The position numbers and the translations under genes were made by a program. Source: Cannabis sativa (Eukaryota > Streptophyta > Magnoliopsida > Rosales > Cannabaceae). From it: DNA of 64,000 nucleotides. Below are positions 36,334 through 48,276 of this stretch, one piece after another (the first letter of the stretch is position 1; every line of letters starts with the position of its first letter). The stretch covers positions 31,979,323 through 32,043,322 of the forward strand of contig NC_083602.1 of assembly GCF_029168945.1 (NCBI RefSeq). The letters are read 5' to 3'. Below the pieces are notes generated by a model. The model searched no databases. It had not been told where the DNA came from and worked only from the letters and a program-made list of their open reading frames with translations.

Positions 36334-38671
36334 CTAGGCTCCTAACAATCCCATTCGAGCAACATGCTCCAAAAATACAAATATGGGTAAGCCTTTCGTT
36401 AGTGGGTCTGCTAACATGCCAGTGCTAGGCGTGTATTCAATGGAAATAAGAGACTCTGTAACTTTCTCTTTAAAAAAATAGTACTTTATGTCAATGTGTT
36501 TAGAACGGGAAGTACTTCTAACATTTCTAGAAAAAGCTACTGCTGCGGAATTATCACAATACAATTTCAGCGGTCTCGAGATAGAGTCCATAACACCCAA
36601 TGCTGAAATGAAGTTCCGCAGCCATATTGCCTGACAAGTAGCCTCATAACACGCCATATACTCTACCTTCATCGTTGAGGATGCTGTGAGTGTCTGTTTG
36701 ACACTTTTCCACGAAACAGCTCCTCCAGCCATCATAAAAATGTAGCCTGATGTGGATTTCTTATCATCCACGCATCCTGCATAATCGGCGTCACTAAACC
36801 CAACTATATCAAGAGTGTCAGCTCCCCGATAGGTCAACACATGATTCTTGGTACCCTGAAGATACCGCATGACCTTCTTAGCCACTTTCCAATGGCTAAG
36901 TCCAGGATCACTCAAGTATCTACCCAACACGCCAACAACAAAAGTAATGTCAGGACGTGTGCATACTTGAGCGTACATCAGGCTACCCACAACTGACGCA
37001 TAAGGAACCACTTTCATTTCATCTCTCTCTTTGTCATTTTGTGGACATTGGCCCTTTGAGAATTTATCACCTTTCACTATTGGCGCCTTTCCAGGTGAAC
37101 AAGTATGCATATTGAATCTTTTCAAAATCCGATCAATGTAAGTTCTCTGAGACAACCGAAGAATACCTTTAGTTCTATCTCGAAGGATCTGTATCCCAAG
37201 TACATATGAAGCCTCACCAAGATCTTTCATATCAAAATGGTCAGATAATAATTGTTTTGTCTCAGACAATAAATTTTTATCATTAGAAGCAAGCAAAATA
37301 TCATCAACATACAGTACCATGAAGATGAAGCTGCTCCCACTGACCTTCATATATATATATACATTGATCAACTTTATTCTCCATGAAACCATTTGCAGTG
37401 ACAACTGCATCAAACTTGAGATACCACTTTCTTGATGCTTGTTTAAGTCCATAAATAGACTTATTGAGCTTGCAAACCATATGCTCCTTGCTAGGCTCCT
37501 CAAAACCAACAGGTTGAGTCATGTAGATATCTTCATACAAATCTCCATTTAGAAAGGCAGTTTTTACATCCATTTGTTCAAGTTCCAAATCAAAATGAGC
37601 AACTATAGCCAAGATGATTCGCAAAGAATCTTTGGTAGAGACAGGTGAGAATGTTTCTTTGAAATCAATACCTTCTCTCTGGCTATATCCTTTAGCAACA
37701 AGTCTAGCCTTATACTTTACTGGCTGCCCACTTGAATCATATTTAATCTTGTAAACCCATTTGCACCCAATGGGTCTGCAACCTTCCGGTAGGACAACTA
37801 AATTCCATACTTTGTTTCGCGACATGGAACTTGACTCATCTGTCATTGCATTCAACCATAACTTAGATTGAGGACTCCTCATGGCTTCTTGGTAGGAAAC
37901 TGGTTCAGAAGCGTCTCCCACATCATAATCATGTTCTTGCAAATAAACAAGGTAGTCATCATGAATAGCAGGTTTGTGAGCTCTCTCTTATCTTCTCAAT
38001 ACAACTTCATCAACCTCAATATCAGGATTTTCATCTTGCATATGATTCTGAGGTTCGTCACGAGCTTCTTTTGGAATTTGTTCAATCACAGGATCAATAG
38101 TAGGAGCGGAAGCGGAAGCAACGGGTACAGGGACATAAATACGTTCTTCCCTGAACACAATTTCTCTTGACCCTTGACTTGAACCAAATTCATCATCAAA
38201 ATAGACAGCTCTATCTGATTCTATCACCCTGGTGTGTGAGAAGGACAATAGAATCTAGAACCCCTCGAACCAATAGTGTAGCCTACAAAATAGCCACTAA
38301 TAGTCTTCGGATCAAGCTTCTTAGATTGTGGATTATAGGGCCTTACCTCAGCTTTACATCCCCAAACATGAAAATCACGCAAACTCGGTTTCTTACCTGA
38401 CCACAACTCGTATGGTGTCTTTGGGACAGATTTGCTAGGTAATTGATTCAAGACAACAGTCCTTAATGCCTCACCCCACAAAAATTCTGGCAAGCTAGAA
38501 TGAATCAACATACAACGTACCATGTCAAGAAGTGTGCGATTACTTCTTTCAGCAATTCCATTTTGCTGGGGTGTCCCTGGCATTGTATATCTTGCATCAA
38601 TACCACATTCTTTCAAGTATTTGGCAAAAGGCCCGGGGTTCCTTCCAGTTTCATCATAACGCCCATAATAC
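36334..38671 (-). pseudogene. Element 4 pol, end of integrase, RT and RNase H
   Basis: Just left of element 5 the integrase resumes with [16 protein letters not shown] (which holds the catalytic Glu) and [21 protein letters not shown] frameshift near 38240 and a stop at 37988-37990 precede RT: GCKWVYKIKY, ARLVAKGYSQREGIDF, MDVKTAFLNGDLYED, IYGLKQASRKWY. A slip in an AT dinucleotide run (about 37345-37360) separates this from the YVDDILLAS active site and from RNase H (FSDADYAGCVDDKKSTSGY, DNSAAVAFS, RSKHIDIKYYF, LADPLTKGL). The last frame ends at 36334. Confidence 0.9.
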
Positions 38672-40065
38672 TGTTAGGCTAATTTTAGCCTACATTTTGG
38701 GTCACTTTTTATAGTTGTTTTCCTTCTTTGTTATTCTTTTTGGAATAGAATTACGCTTGTTTTCTTTGATTTTAGGTTTCACACTTAGAATTTATCAATT
38801 GATCAAATTTCGGAAAATAACAAGCTATAGAATAGAGAAAATTCTGTAAGAAAATAAAGCTTAAACTTCAAGCTTAAATTTGACTATGTTTTAATCAGAT
38901 TTTGGAAAAAGTCAAAACATAAACGTTTTAGATTTCTTTTTCTTCTTTCCAACGAATCTTGAATCAACTCATTTGGAGTTGGTATGTGAAAGTTATGCAT
39001 ATTTTACTGAAAGATGCTGAAGCTGTCAAATTTTGCTCCAGTAGTCGCGACCACCACTTTCCATGGTCGCGAACCTTTTTCATGGTCGCGACTAGGAGCC
39101 AAACAGTGAGTTTTTTTTGTATTTTGTCTATGGTCGCGACTAGACTTTATGTAGTCGCGACTAGGGGCGAAAAACGAGATTTTTAGGCAGTTTTGGACTT
39201 TTTCAAAAGTAGCAACCCTAATTTCTATTTAAGATGCTCGTGTTTTAGAAGGAAAGGAGGCAGAAAAAAAACCCTTGAGATGAAGAAGGAGGCAAAGGAA
39301 GCAATTGTGGCGATCCGGAATGCAATCACCAACTAGTTCTTTCTTAAACTTTTAATTTCTATGTTAATTTCTGTTTTAGTTTTGATTATGGATGTTATTA
39401 TAGATTTTATGAACTAAACTCCTATTTGGGGAGATGATGAATGTTGATTGAAATTATCTTTAGTTAATGATAATTGTTATTTCTCCTTTCTTGATTGTGA
39501 ATTTATCCAAATTTGTGTTTAATTACATGTTTAAGATTGATCACCTTGTACATGCTTTATGATCCCAATTCAAAATCTGAAAAGTGAGAATTAGGAATGC
39601 TAAAATTGGATAAACTAGGTTTTGATGTGAAACGAAAGTATTTGCATAGCCTTGTGACATTTGGATTATTGCTTAATGCTGATTATATGTTAATCTATCT
39701 CAGAGATGATTAGATAACATGTGATTTAGGACCTAAAAGATCTGAAAAGAGTTAGGTTAATTTTTATAATCTGTCATTCACATTGAGAAAGAGAATAGTA
39801 ATTAGCATTAACAATTGGGTAATTAAATCAACAGGATTCTTTTTCCTAAATATTCATCCATAATTAATTACACTTTTTATTATTATTATCCTGCTTTTCA
39901 ATTTTTAGTTATTTAATTATTCAACCTTATTATTGATTCTACCAAATAGAAACAAGAATTTAATTGATTGGTACTTAGCTACAGTCCTCGTGGGAACGAT
40001 CTCACTTACCTGAGTATTACTTGTTAAAACGATACGTATACTTGCGTGTTGGATTTATCACAACA
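38672..40065 (+). repeat. Element 5 5' LTR, 1394 bp
   Basis: It starts TGTTAGGCTAATTTTAGCC (itself an inverted repeat) and ends TTATCACAACA. At 39041-39166 there are five copies of the palindrome GTCGCGAC or close variants. It is nearly identical to the 3' LTR, which differs by scattered substitutions and a 4-bp GTAT addition near the start. Confidence 0.93.
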
Positions 40066-40071
40066 AGTTTT

Positions 40072-40088
40072 TGGCGTCGTTGTCGGGG
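40072..40088 (+). other. Element 5 primer-binding site (tRNA-Asp)
   Basis: TGGCGTCGTTGTCGGGG lies six bases after the LTR and matches the complement of the plant tRNA-Asp 3' end except for two C-to-T changes, consistent with deamination of methylated cytosines. Confidence 0.8.
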
Positions 40089-40196
40089 ACTGTTTTATTT
40101 AATATCAATATAGTTGAATTCTATTCCAATTTGGTTTCTTTTTATTTAAGTTTATAAATGTTTTATTGATGAGGTTGACCTGCAAGGTAAATCCAA

Positions 40197-41234
40197 ATGT
40201 TATATCTTGACGATTTTGTCCAACAACACAATGAACCATTCTATTCTGCTTGGAGGAGATTTAAAGAGCTTGGAGAGAGATGCTATCCCACTTTCTCAAG
40301 TGGATGTTTTACGTGGCTCTTTTATAATGGACTTGATGATGAAACAAAAAGTTGGGTGGATTATGGAGCAGAGGTTACTGAAGGGCCTTTGTTAAGCAGA
40401 GGTCATGAAGCAATAAATCTGTTGAATGATATGGCAGATTTTGATTACGATTGGCATTAGAATCCATCACTTCAAGCTTGGAGTCACCAATACCCTCCTT
40501 ATTGTCCAAACTCACCCCAACCAATTGAAGAAGATGAGGATCTACTATCACTTCCAAAAGAGATTAATCGCTTGGCGGACATGGTAAAAGCTCTATGTGA
40601 TAATTTAATGGCGCATGATTCAGAGAGTTTTAAGGATAATAACTCAAATAACGAAAGTTATGAGAGTTGTTTGAATATAGTAGAAGCACCATCAGATGAA
40701 TACATAGAAGAGACTGAGCCTAGAATTGAAGAGAAAGAATCCTTTGAAGTGGTTGAAAATTTGGATACATTGGATGCTTGCTCAACAAATGATGATCTCA
40801 ATTTGGTGAATGAAGAAACATCCATCCTCAATGATGAAATTATTGAAGATCAAATCACAGTCAAGGATGCGGATGGTCATGAGGAAATTGAACAACCAAT
40901 TGATAGGTTATTTGAGAAAAGCAAGAAAGAGGTGCCATTGGTGGCAGAAGAATCACTTGTAGTTGTTGATTTGAGGTTGTCAACACCACTATATTATGAA
41001 CCACCAATGGACCCTTATTTTCCACTAATACCGCATTCTCCATATTGTATTCTCTTCGAGTTACCAAAGGCTTCTCCCCAAGCTCATCATCCAAGGTTTT
41101 TTGTTGTTGGTGCAGATTTTGGTTCAAACTCATTACACGCCAAGCTTGAGGGCATCTTTAAAAACAACTTTCAAGTTGTCTTGCATGACGCTTATTATGG
41201 GCGTCAACCGCTTGTTGATGTGGCATGGACCTAA
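40197..41234 (+). pseudogene. Element 5 gag-like ORF, one internal stop
   Basis: One frame of 346 codons runs from ATG 40197 to TAA 41232-41234 and is broken only by TAG 40458-40460. The first part resembles the retrotransposon Gag of Athila-like gypsy elements (FYSAWRRFKELGERC, LFYNGLDDETKSWVDYGA, EGPLLSRGHEAINLLNDM). The middle is acidic (many Glu/Asp, 40620-40900). The end is proline- and tyrosine-rich with LVDVAW at the C-terminus. The conserved N-terminal half of such Gags is not present. I infer it supplied or mimicked a capsid protein; no enzyme domain is present. Confidence 0.75.
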
Positions 41235-42513
41235 GGTAGGCTTTCTTCTCTTTAAGTTTTATTTTCACATTGGGAACAATGTGAAAAAAATTAGTTTGGG
41301 GGAGGGGCTTAATTTTAATTTTTTTTATTTGTTTGATTGTTTAGTTGTTTAGTTAGTTTTTTTGTTTTTTTTTTAGTTGTCGTGGTTTAGTTTGTTGTTA
41401 ATTAAGCCGAGATCAATTTTGTTGCTGTTGTTATTTGTGAAATGTCTTGAAATTTTGAAACTGTGTGCTTAATTCTTTTAACTCTTTGGATTAGTTTGGA
41501 TGCTTGTAAAGCCTGTGTATGAATGCAATTTGACGATCTATGAAATATGTTATAATTGTTTCACTGTGGTTTGTGGTAAGATTGATTGAATAGCTTAGAA
41601 CTTGCATGTCTTATTCTCTTGAGGCGAAATCCTTGACAACATTTAATAGGAACATGATTTAGGTAGCTTGTTTGGATAGTTTGAGCCTTTCAAGCCTACC
41701 ATAAAATGAATATCCTTTGTGAACCCTTTTGAGCCTAAACTTATTTCGTTTCTTCACCCATTGAACTAAAAGATGTATCCACACTGTTGTTTTTGTCCTC
41801 ATTACATTTTGAATGGTATCATAAGCCTTACAATAAGTTTGGGGGAGTGAAATATTTAGTGTGTGGAAGTATTGAAGAAAAGAAAAAAAATCTTGCGTGA
41901 TTGAGAAACAAGTGAAAAAAAAAAAAAGAATTGTAACTCGACATCACTTGAAAAAAAAAAAAGAATTAAAAAAAATCAGAAATAAAAGAAAATTTCAGTG
42001 ATGTCTGGTGATTGAAAAAAAATAAAATAGAAAAATCTCAATCATGGTTAGTTGTGGGAACACTTCGGGAAATTTTAAAATTATGAGAAGCTTGTGGGTT
42101 CTTTTGTGTTTATGATACCTTTAGCCAAAATTGTCTTTCATTTTCCAAATATCTAAGCCATAAATTCTAACCTTAAAAAGTTCTTTTGATTCCAAAAAGA
42201 ATGTTGTCAACATTAGTGGAGAGAGGTAAGCATGCAAGCACATTGGTTATTAGTTTGTGGACTGATTTGATGGAGTGAAACAATTATGACATTATTTTAA
42301 TATTGAAGTTAGTTTGTATCTCTACATTGTGTGATAAGAAGAGCATCCTAATTAATTGTTAGAGTTTTTAGAATTAAAAATCTAGTTTAGTTGATGGAAG
42401 AAAATTTTACATGAGCCACTAGTAATATAATTATCTGATAGCTTAGTTAATCGAGTTTTAGTGTTAGTCTTAGTCTTACTCGAGCGCGAGTAAGAATCTA
42501 GTTTGGGGGAATT
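41235..42513 (+). other. Element 5 3' non-coding region
   Basis: There is no ORF similarity. Three TTTGGGGGA-type purine tracts occur (about 41295, 41840 and the proper tract at 42502-42510). A block of A-runs and repeated AATC/GAAAAAAA stretches lies at 41876-42040. Such trailers are common in Athila/Tat-derived elements. Confidence 0.6.
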
Positions 42514-43912
42514 TGTTAGGCTATTTTTAGCCTACATTTTGGGTCACTTTTTATAGTTATTTTCCTTCTTTGTTATTCTTTTTGGAATAGAATTACGCTT
42601 GTATGTTTTCTTTGATTTCAAGTTTCACACTTGGAATTTATCAATTGATCAAATTTCGAAAAATAACAAGCTATAGAATAGAGAAAATTCTGCAAGAATA
42701 TAAAGCTGAAACTTCAAGCTTAAATTTGACTATGTTTTAATCAGATTTTGGAAAAAGTCAAAACATAAAAGTTTTAGATTTCTTTTTCTTCTTTCTAACG
42801 CATCTTGAATCAACTCATTTGGAGTTTGTATGTCAAAGTTATGCATATTTTATTGAAAGATGCTGAAGCTGTCAAATTTTGCTCTAGTAGTCGCGACCAC
42901 CACTTTCCATGGTCACGACCCTTTTTCATGGTTGCGAACTAGGAGTCAAACAGCGAGTTTTTTTTTCGTATTTTGCCTATGGTCGCGACTAGACTTTATG
43001 TAGTCGCGACTAGGGGCGAAAAATGAGATTTTTGGGCAGTTTTTGACTTTTTCAAAGGTAGCAACCCTAATTTCTATTTAAGACGCTCGTGTTTTAGAAG
43101 GAAAGGAGGCAGAAAAAAAACCCTAGAGATGAAGAAGGAGGCAAAGGAAGCAATTGTGGCGATCCGGAATGCAATCACCAACTAGTTCTTTCTTAAACTT
43201 TTAATTTGTATGTTAATTTCTGTTTTAGTTTTGATTATGGATGTTATTAGATTTTATGAACTAAACTCCTATTTGGGGAGATAATGAATGTTGATTGAAA
43301 TTATCTTTAGCTAATGATAATTGCTATTTCTTCTTTCTTGATTGTGAATTTATCCCAATTTGTGTTTAATTACATGTTAAAGATTGATCACCTTGTACAT
43401 GCTTTATGATCCCAATTCAAAATCTGAAAAGTGAGAATTAGGAATGCTAAAATTGGATAAACTAGGTTTTGATGTGAAACGAAAGTATTTGCATAGCCTT
43501 GTGACATTTGGATTATTGCTTAATGCTGATTATATGTTAATCTATCTCAGAGATGATTAGATAACATGTAATTTAGGACCTAAAAGATCTGAAAAGAGTT
43601 AGGTTAATTTTTATAATCTGTCATTCACATTGAGAAAGAGAATAGTAATTAGCATTAACAATTGGGTAATTAAATGAACAAGATTTTTTTTCCTAAATAT
43701 TCATCCATACTTAATTACACTTTTTATTATTATTATCTTGCTTTTCAATTTTTAGTTATTTAATTATTCAACCTTATTATTGATTCTACCAAATAGAAAC
43801 AAGAATTTAATTGATTGGTACTTAGCTACAGTCCTCGTGGGAACGATCTCACTTACCTGAGTATTACTTTTTAAAACGATACGTATACTTGCGTGTTGGA
43901 TTTATCACAACA
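42514..43912 (+). repeat. Element 5 3' LTR, 1399 bp
   Basis: It is collinear with the 5' LTR. Two of the TCGCGA palindromes have lost their symmetry here (tggtcacgac, tggttgcgaa at about 42908-42936). Confidence 0.93.
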
Positions 43913-43917
43913 AATAC

Positions 43918-45687
43918 TCACCACCTCTATCAGAATTGACAGCTTTAATTTTCTTTCCCTTTTGAAGCTCAACATTCGTCTTGAAAATCTTGAAAGCATC
44001 TAAAGATTCAGATTTTTCACGAATGAGCTCAACGTGGCCATATCGGGAAAAATCATCGATGAAGGTGATAAAGTATTTATAACCACCCATAGCAGGTGGA
44101 ACAAAAGGCCCACAAATATCAGTATGGATAAGCTCTAACACATCTGCACATCTGTCTGACTTACTTTTTCTAACCTTGGCAGTCAACTTTCCTTTTATAC
44201 AATCAACACAGGCAGTAAAATCAGAAAAATCAAGATCCTGAAGCACACCATCTTTCACCAATCTTTCCATTCTATCTCTAGAAATATGGCCTAAACGTTT
44301 GTGCCAAAGCATGGAAGATTTCAAATCTGATCTTGCACATTTAGAACCAACAACAGCATTAAGAGAAGAAGAAGATGGACAAGAGGGAGAAGTTATAGGA
44401 ACAACATCATGTAAATCAAGCTTATATAAGTTTCCACATAAAGTTCCATTTCCAATCAACATAGAGTCACAATACAAAGTCAGTTTTCCAGTTCCAAAAT
44501 GAAGACTATAACCTAGTCTATCCAAAATAGATACAGAGATCAAATTCCTCCTAATAGATGGTAAATAAGCAACATCATGCAACTCCAAAAAATGCCCGCA
44601 TTCACTAGAATAACAGTCCCAAAAAATTCAACTCTGACTTTAGTATCGTCTCCCATGTACACATACTCCTCCAACCTACTCGGCCTTCTTCGACTTGTCA
44701 CTGCCTGTAAAGAATTCGTAACATGAATTGTAGCACCAGTATCTAACCACCAAGTGTTTGAGGGCACATCAATAATATTGGATTCCAAACAAACCATCAC
44801 TAGACAATTACCTTTCTTCTCTAAGTGAGCTTTGAGCCTTCGGAAATCAGCTTTCTTATGCCCGAACCATTGACAAAAGTTGCACTTCCTTTTGAAAAAC
44901 TCATTCTTATGACCAGATGAAGAAGAGCTTGCTTGTCCATTTCCCTTAGGATTGGTGGCTTTCTTCTTATGAAACCTTTGGTCACTAGAGTTGTTGGGAG
45001 CGAATTTTCTCTTGTGAGAATTGTTTGGATTGGTCACCATGGAGATACTTCTTGCTCTCCCCTTTTTCATGTCCTCTTCTTCTTTGGCAAGAATAGCAGT
45101 CATCTCCTCAATGGTCCACTACTCCTTTTGAGCATTGTAGCTTGATCTGATCGAATCAAATTGAGAAGGAATAGTTTACATCACAAACCATACCATGTAA
45201 TCCTCACCAAGATCCAATCCCATGCCCTTGAGCTTTTGGTACAACCCATGAGCTTGTCAATGTGGGCTCTAATATCACCCGTATCGGCATAATTAGTGCG
45301 ATGGAACAAAGTCAAGCACTCATTTTTCTCATTCTTTGAGAACTTTTTGTACTTTTCCTTAATGGCAGCAAGAAAATCCTTTGCATTTTCAATCTGATGA
45401 ATACTATCACGAATGGACTCATCCATGTGATATCTCATAAGCATCAAACAACAGCGATTGGAATGCTCCCAATCCTCATAGGACTTCTTGTCCTTTTCAG
45501 TGGCATCATCAGCGGGTTTAGGCGGTGCATCCATTCTCAAGGCCAAGTCCACTCTCATAAGAGTCAAATTTAGCATGAGGGATTCAACCCACTGCTTATG
45601 GTTGGTTCCATTTAGCGTCAACATGGCAGAGTTTCTTGGAACGCTTAAAGCTGAATGAGAAACAAGAGCAATAACCATTAAATGCAT
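43918..45687 (-). pseudogene. Element 4 gag, protease and first part of integrase
   Basis: Gag starts near 45687 (AMLTLNGTNHKQWVESLMLN, then the UBN2 part) and slips frame near 45240 and again near 45180-45110. The zinc knuckle at about 44880 reads CNFCQWFGHKKADF, so the last metal-binding cysteine is replaced by phenylalanine. Protease has WWLDTGATIHVT. A slip near 44585-44600 leads to GAG-pre-integrase (LWHKRLGHISRDRMERL) and integrase (HTDICGP, NSDRGGEY). The frame stops at 43918 where element 5 entered, between the second Asp and the Glu of the integrase triad. Confidence 0.88.
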
Positions 45688-46970
45688 GTTATAACAAAAT
45701 CATGTCATTTGTGCTCTTTCTCTCATAAATAAATGATCGCAAAATAACAAATGATCATCATGTATGCTAGAGTTCTTAGACAAAATTAATAAAGTATAAC
45801 TCATACACAGGTAAGAACAATCTATTAAATATTATAATCAAATACATTAATTTACTATCGAAAGGATATATAAATTGTGATTCATAATATTTAATAAAAT
45901 TTTCTTCACCATATTAAGCATCCTTAGCAAACAATTATTATCGATAGGATAATTAATTATTTATAAGGATCTTAATCTTATATGGGAGGAAGATACAATA
46001 TTTAAATAAATTAATATTTAAATGTTCCTCATTACCAAATAATTTTCCATACTTAATCTTACGATAGGTAAGAAAATAAGCACTAATTGTTTAAATGAAC
46101 ATTAATTTATGCCATAACAAGATAATATTAATAACTAAGATTATGAATAAAATCATGAATTAATATTATGCATAAAATAAAGATGTGAGAATGATAGAAT
46201 GCTAAAAATGGAAAAATTGGTGAAAAATGACCCTGCACGCGCCCCCACACTCCTGCCTTTTTCCTCTTTTTTTTTTAATCTGACGTACGACGTGTCGTTT
46301 ATGAAAAATGACATGTCGTTTGGTGAAAACGACATGCAGCTGGGTCATAAACGACCTGTCGTTTTTCGCTGCAAAGGGCTGAGCCTCCTGTTAGTACGAC
46401 ACGTCGTTTTTTGGAAATGACATGTCGTTCAACGCGAACGACAACCAGAGCCCCAATAAAACGACACGTCGTTTTTTGCTCGTGAAGGCTGAACCGAAGG
46501 GCGTACGACATGTCGTTTTTGCCCGACAGTGGCAAACGACATGTCGTTTTCTGTCGTCCCTGTCACCAAAAAACCCACACACGGGCCCTGGGGTCTGCAA
46601 GCCGGATCGGCGCGACCCGGTTCGTGACCCGGACGGATATACCACCTCCGGCCACCAAATCCGACGGCGTTTGAGGGGTTTTGTTCCATTTTCAACCCTC
46701 TATTATTTTCCAACACCCATTTAATTCAAAAAACACAAAATGATATACCAAAAATGGTAAATCTGAAATGGGTTCCTCCATTGTTAAGCTTCCATGTACC
46801 TCCATGGAAAATATAAAAAAATGGTTCCCAAAACATATATGAACACATTTAAAATCATAGAACTCATATTTATACAACATTAACATATTAATCCGAAAAT
46901 AATTATCACAAATTTCAGATTTGAATAAAAAAGGGTTTATGAAAAAATTTGAGCTCTAAAATCAATAACC
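45688..46970 (-). other. Element 4 leader with palindrome cluster
   Basis: This is the untranslated leader between primer site and gag. The gag-proximal 0.6 kb is AT-rich. At 46286-46557 there are about ten copies of the palindrome ACGACATGTCGT with variable centre, and next to them a GC-rich patch (46565-46680). No protein similarity is seen on either strand; frames through this block are by-products of the palindromes. Confidence 0.7.
46286..46557. repeat. Cluster of ACGACATGTCGT-type palindromes
   Basis: Clear examples are tACGACGTGTCGTtt (from 46288), TGACATGTCGTtt (46309), aaACGACCTGTCGTtt (46348), tACGACACGTCGTtt (46395), TGACATGTCGTtc (46419), aaACGACACGTCGTtt (46460), tACGACATGTCGTtt (46504) and aaACGACATGTCGTtt (46534). 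There are also half-sites near 46328 and 46438. The arms are constant (ACGAC/GTCGT) and the two central bases vary, in sequence that is otherwise non-repetitive. Confidence 0.85.
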
Positions 46971-46986
46971 TGGCTGTGATACCAAT

Positions 46987-47519
46987 TGCTAAACTTTCTA
47001 CAGATTATGAGCTAACAAAAATACATTAAATGCTAATCTTTATTACTCATAATCATCAACCAAGATCAATATTTATTTAGAGCATCAAATTCATAAATAC
47101 ACATACCTCCCAATCCATCCACATGAGTCATTTTGCTTTAATGCCTCCAACAAGAATCACCAACAAGTTCTCAAGATTGAACCCAAACCCTTAGAGCCAC
47201 AATGTGGAGCAATCCCCTATTTTCTTATTACCATACACCTCAAAACCACTCTACCATCAATAACATATATATAAATACATCTCATACCCTTATAACCCTA
47301 AGGGGTTACTCACTAATAGGGCTTAAGTGGTCCTTTTATGGTATACTATAATTTAATGGGCCAATTATAATATAAAGAGTGCTCTCATGTGCCTCTAATA
47401 CATAATTAATTTATCAACCATCCCATTATGGTTATGAACAAATATTGCACACATAGTTAATGATTGTGTTTATGGTATTAAGCTTATGATTATATTAGTC
47501 CACAATATTAATTCTAACA
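46987..47519 (-). repeat. Element 4 right LTR (5' LTR in element sense), 533 bp
   Basis: It is collinear with the left LTR and ends at 47519 directly before the TACAT duplication, after which the S-domain exon of B resumes. Confidence 0.92.
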
Positions 47520-47524
47520 TACAT

Positions 47525-48239
47525 TTCCTCAATTATTTATTCGTAATGGTTCTTCGATTTTGTATCGCGAAGGGCCATGGAGATGTGTAAGTTTCGGGGG
47601 AACTTCGAATCATGTATCAGTTTCTTGGGAAAGCTCTAATTATGAATTTGTGCACAATGAGGATGAAATTTACTTCTCTTACAATGTTGAAATTGAGTAC
47701 TCATTGATCTCAAGAATTTTTTTGAGCCAAGCAATTGATTACACGAGATGGGTAGAAGAAGAACAAGAAGTATGGGAATTTTATTACAGAATTCCAGGAG
47801 ACATGTGACAATTATGGCACTTGTGGAGCTAATTCTAAATGTATCATAGTGGATGATGATCCAATTTGCCAATGTTTAGAAGGTTTCGAGCCAAAGAATA
47901 AAAATAATTTGTCACAAGGATGTGTGAGGAACAGTTTTGTGAGCTGTGATGATAAAGAAAAAGATATGTTTTACTTAACTTCTGAGTTGAAAGTGCCCCA
48001 AACTAAGTATACTTGGGCAACTAAAAGTATGAAGCACGATGAATGCAATGCTAAATGCTTAAGCAATTGCTCTTGTACAGCTTATGGTTATAATTCCAAT
48101 TTAGATGGTAGTAAATCTGAATTAGGTATTGGCACTGAGTGTGTACTATGGTTCGGGGATTTGTTTGATACTCGAAATAGCAAGGGTACTTATGGCTGAC
48201 AACAAAATGTTTATCTTCGAATACCATTTTCAACAACAG
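47525..48239 (+). pseudogene. Pseudogene B S-domain exon, 3' portion
   Basis: It resumes the S-locus glycoprotein part (SILYREGPWRCVSFGG, ISRIFLSQAIDYTRW). A two-base loss near 47803 moves the frame, as shown by D, which has GACCAATGTGAC where B has GACATGTGAC. It continues with CQCLEGFEPKN and the PAN domain (CNAKCLSNCSCTAYGYN). A TGA at 48197-48199 replaces an arginine codon present in D. The exon ends at 48239 before GTACAG. Confidence 0.9.
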
Positions 48240-48276
48240 GTACAGATTAGTACAGATTTAAAATGCTATCTATATC

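Larger units (their letters stand above)
38672..43912 (+). mobile_element. Element 5: non-autonomous gypsy-type element (TR-GAG-like), 5.2 kb
   Basis: LTRs of 1.39-1.40 kb (38672-40065 and 42514-43912) are flanked by a perfect AATAC duplication (38667-38671 and 43913-43917). The primer site (40072-40088) is TGGCGTCGTTGTCGGGG, two C-to-T changes from the tRNA-Asp complement used by Athila and related gypsy elements. The purine tract GTTTGGGGGAA precedes the 3' LTR. The internal 2.45 kb has only a gag-like ORF and no protease, RT or integrase, so it must have moved with proteins from another element. This layout fits terminal-repeat-with-GAG elements. Confidence 0.9.
35419..47519 (-). mobile_element. 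Element 4: Ty1/copia retrotransposon with a gypsy-type element nested in it
   Basis: LTRs of about 532 bp (35419-35950 and 46987-47519) are flanked by a perfect TACAT duplication (35414-35418 and 47520-47524). On the minus strand the primer site (TGGTATCACAGCCA, 46984-46971, one mismatch to the iMet site) follows the right LTR. The purine tract CCAAGTGGGAGAA lies beside the left LTR. Gag, protease, integrase, RT and RNase H are all present but broken by several frameshifts. Element 5 sits inside the integrase core. Without element 5 it would be about 6.9 kb. Confidence 0.93.

Noticed and set aside
46391..46724. Overlapping ORFs across the palindrome cluster
   Set aside because: Frames on both strands arise from the repeated symmetric words; no start context or domain.
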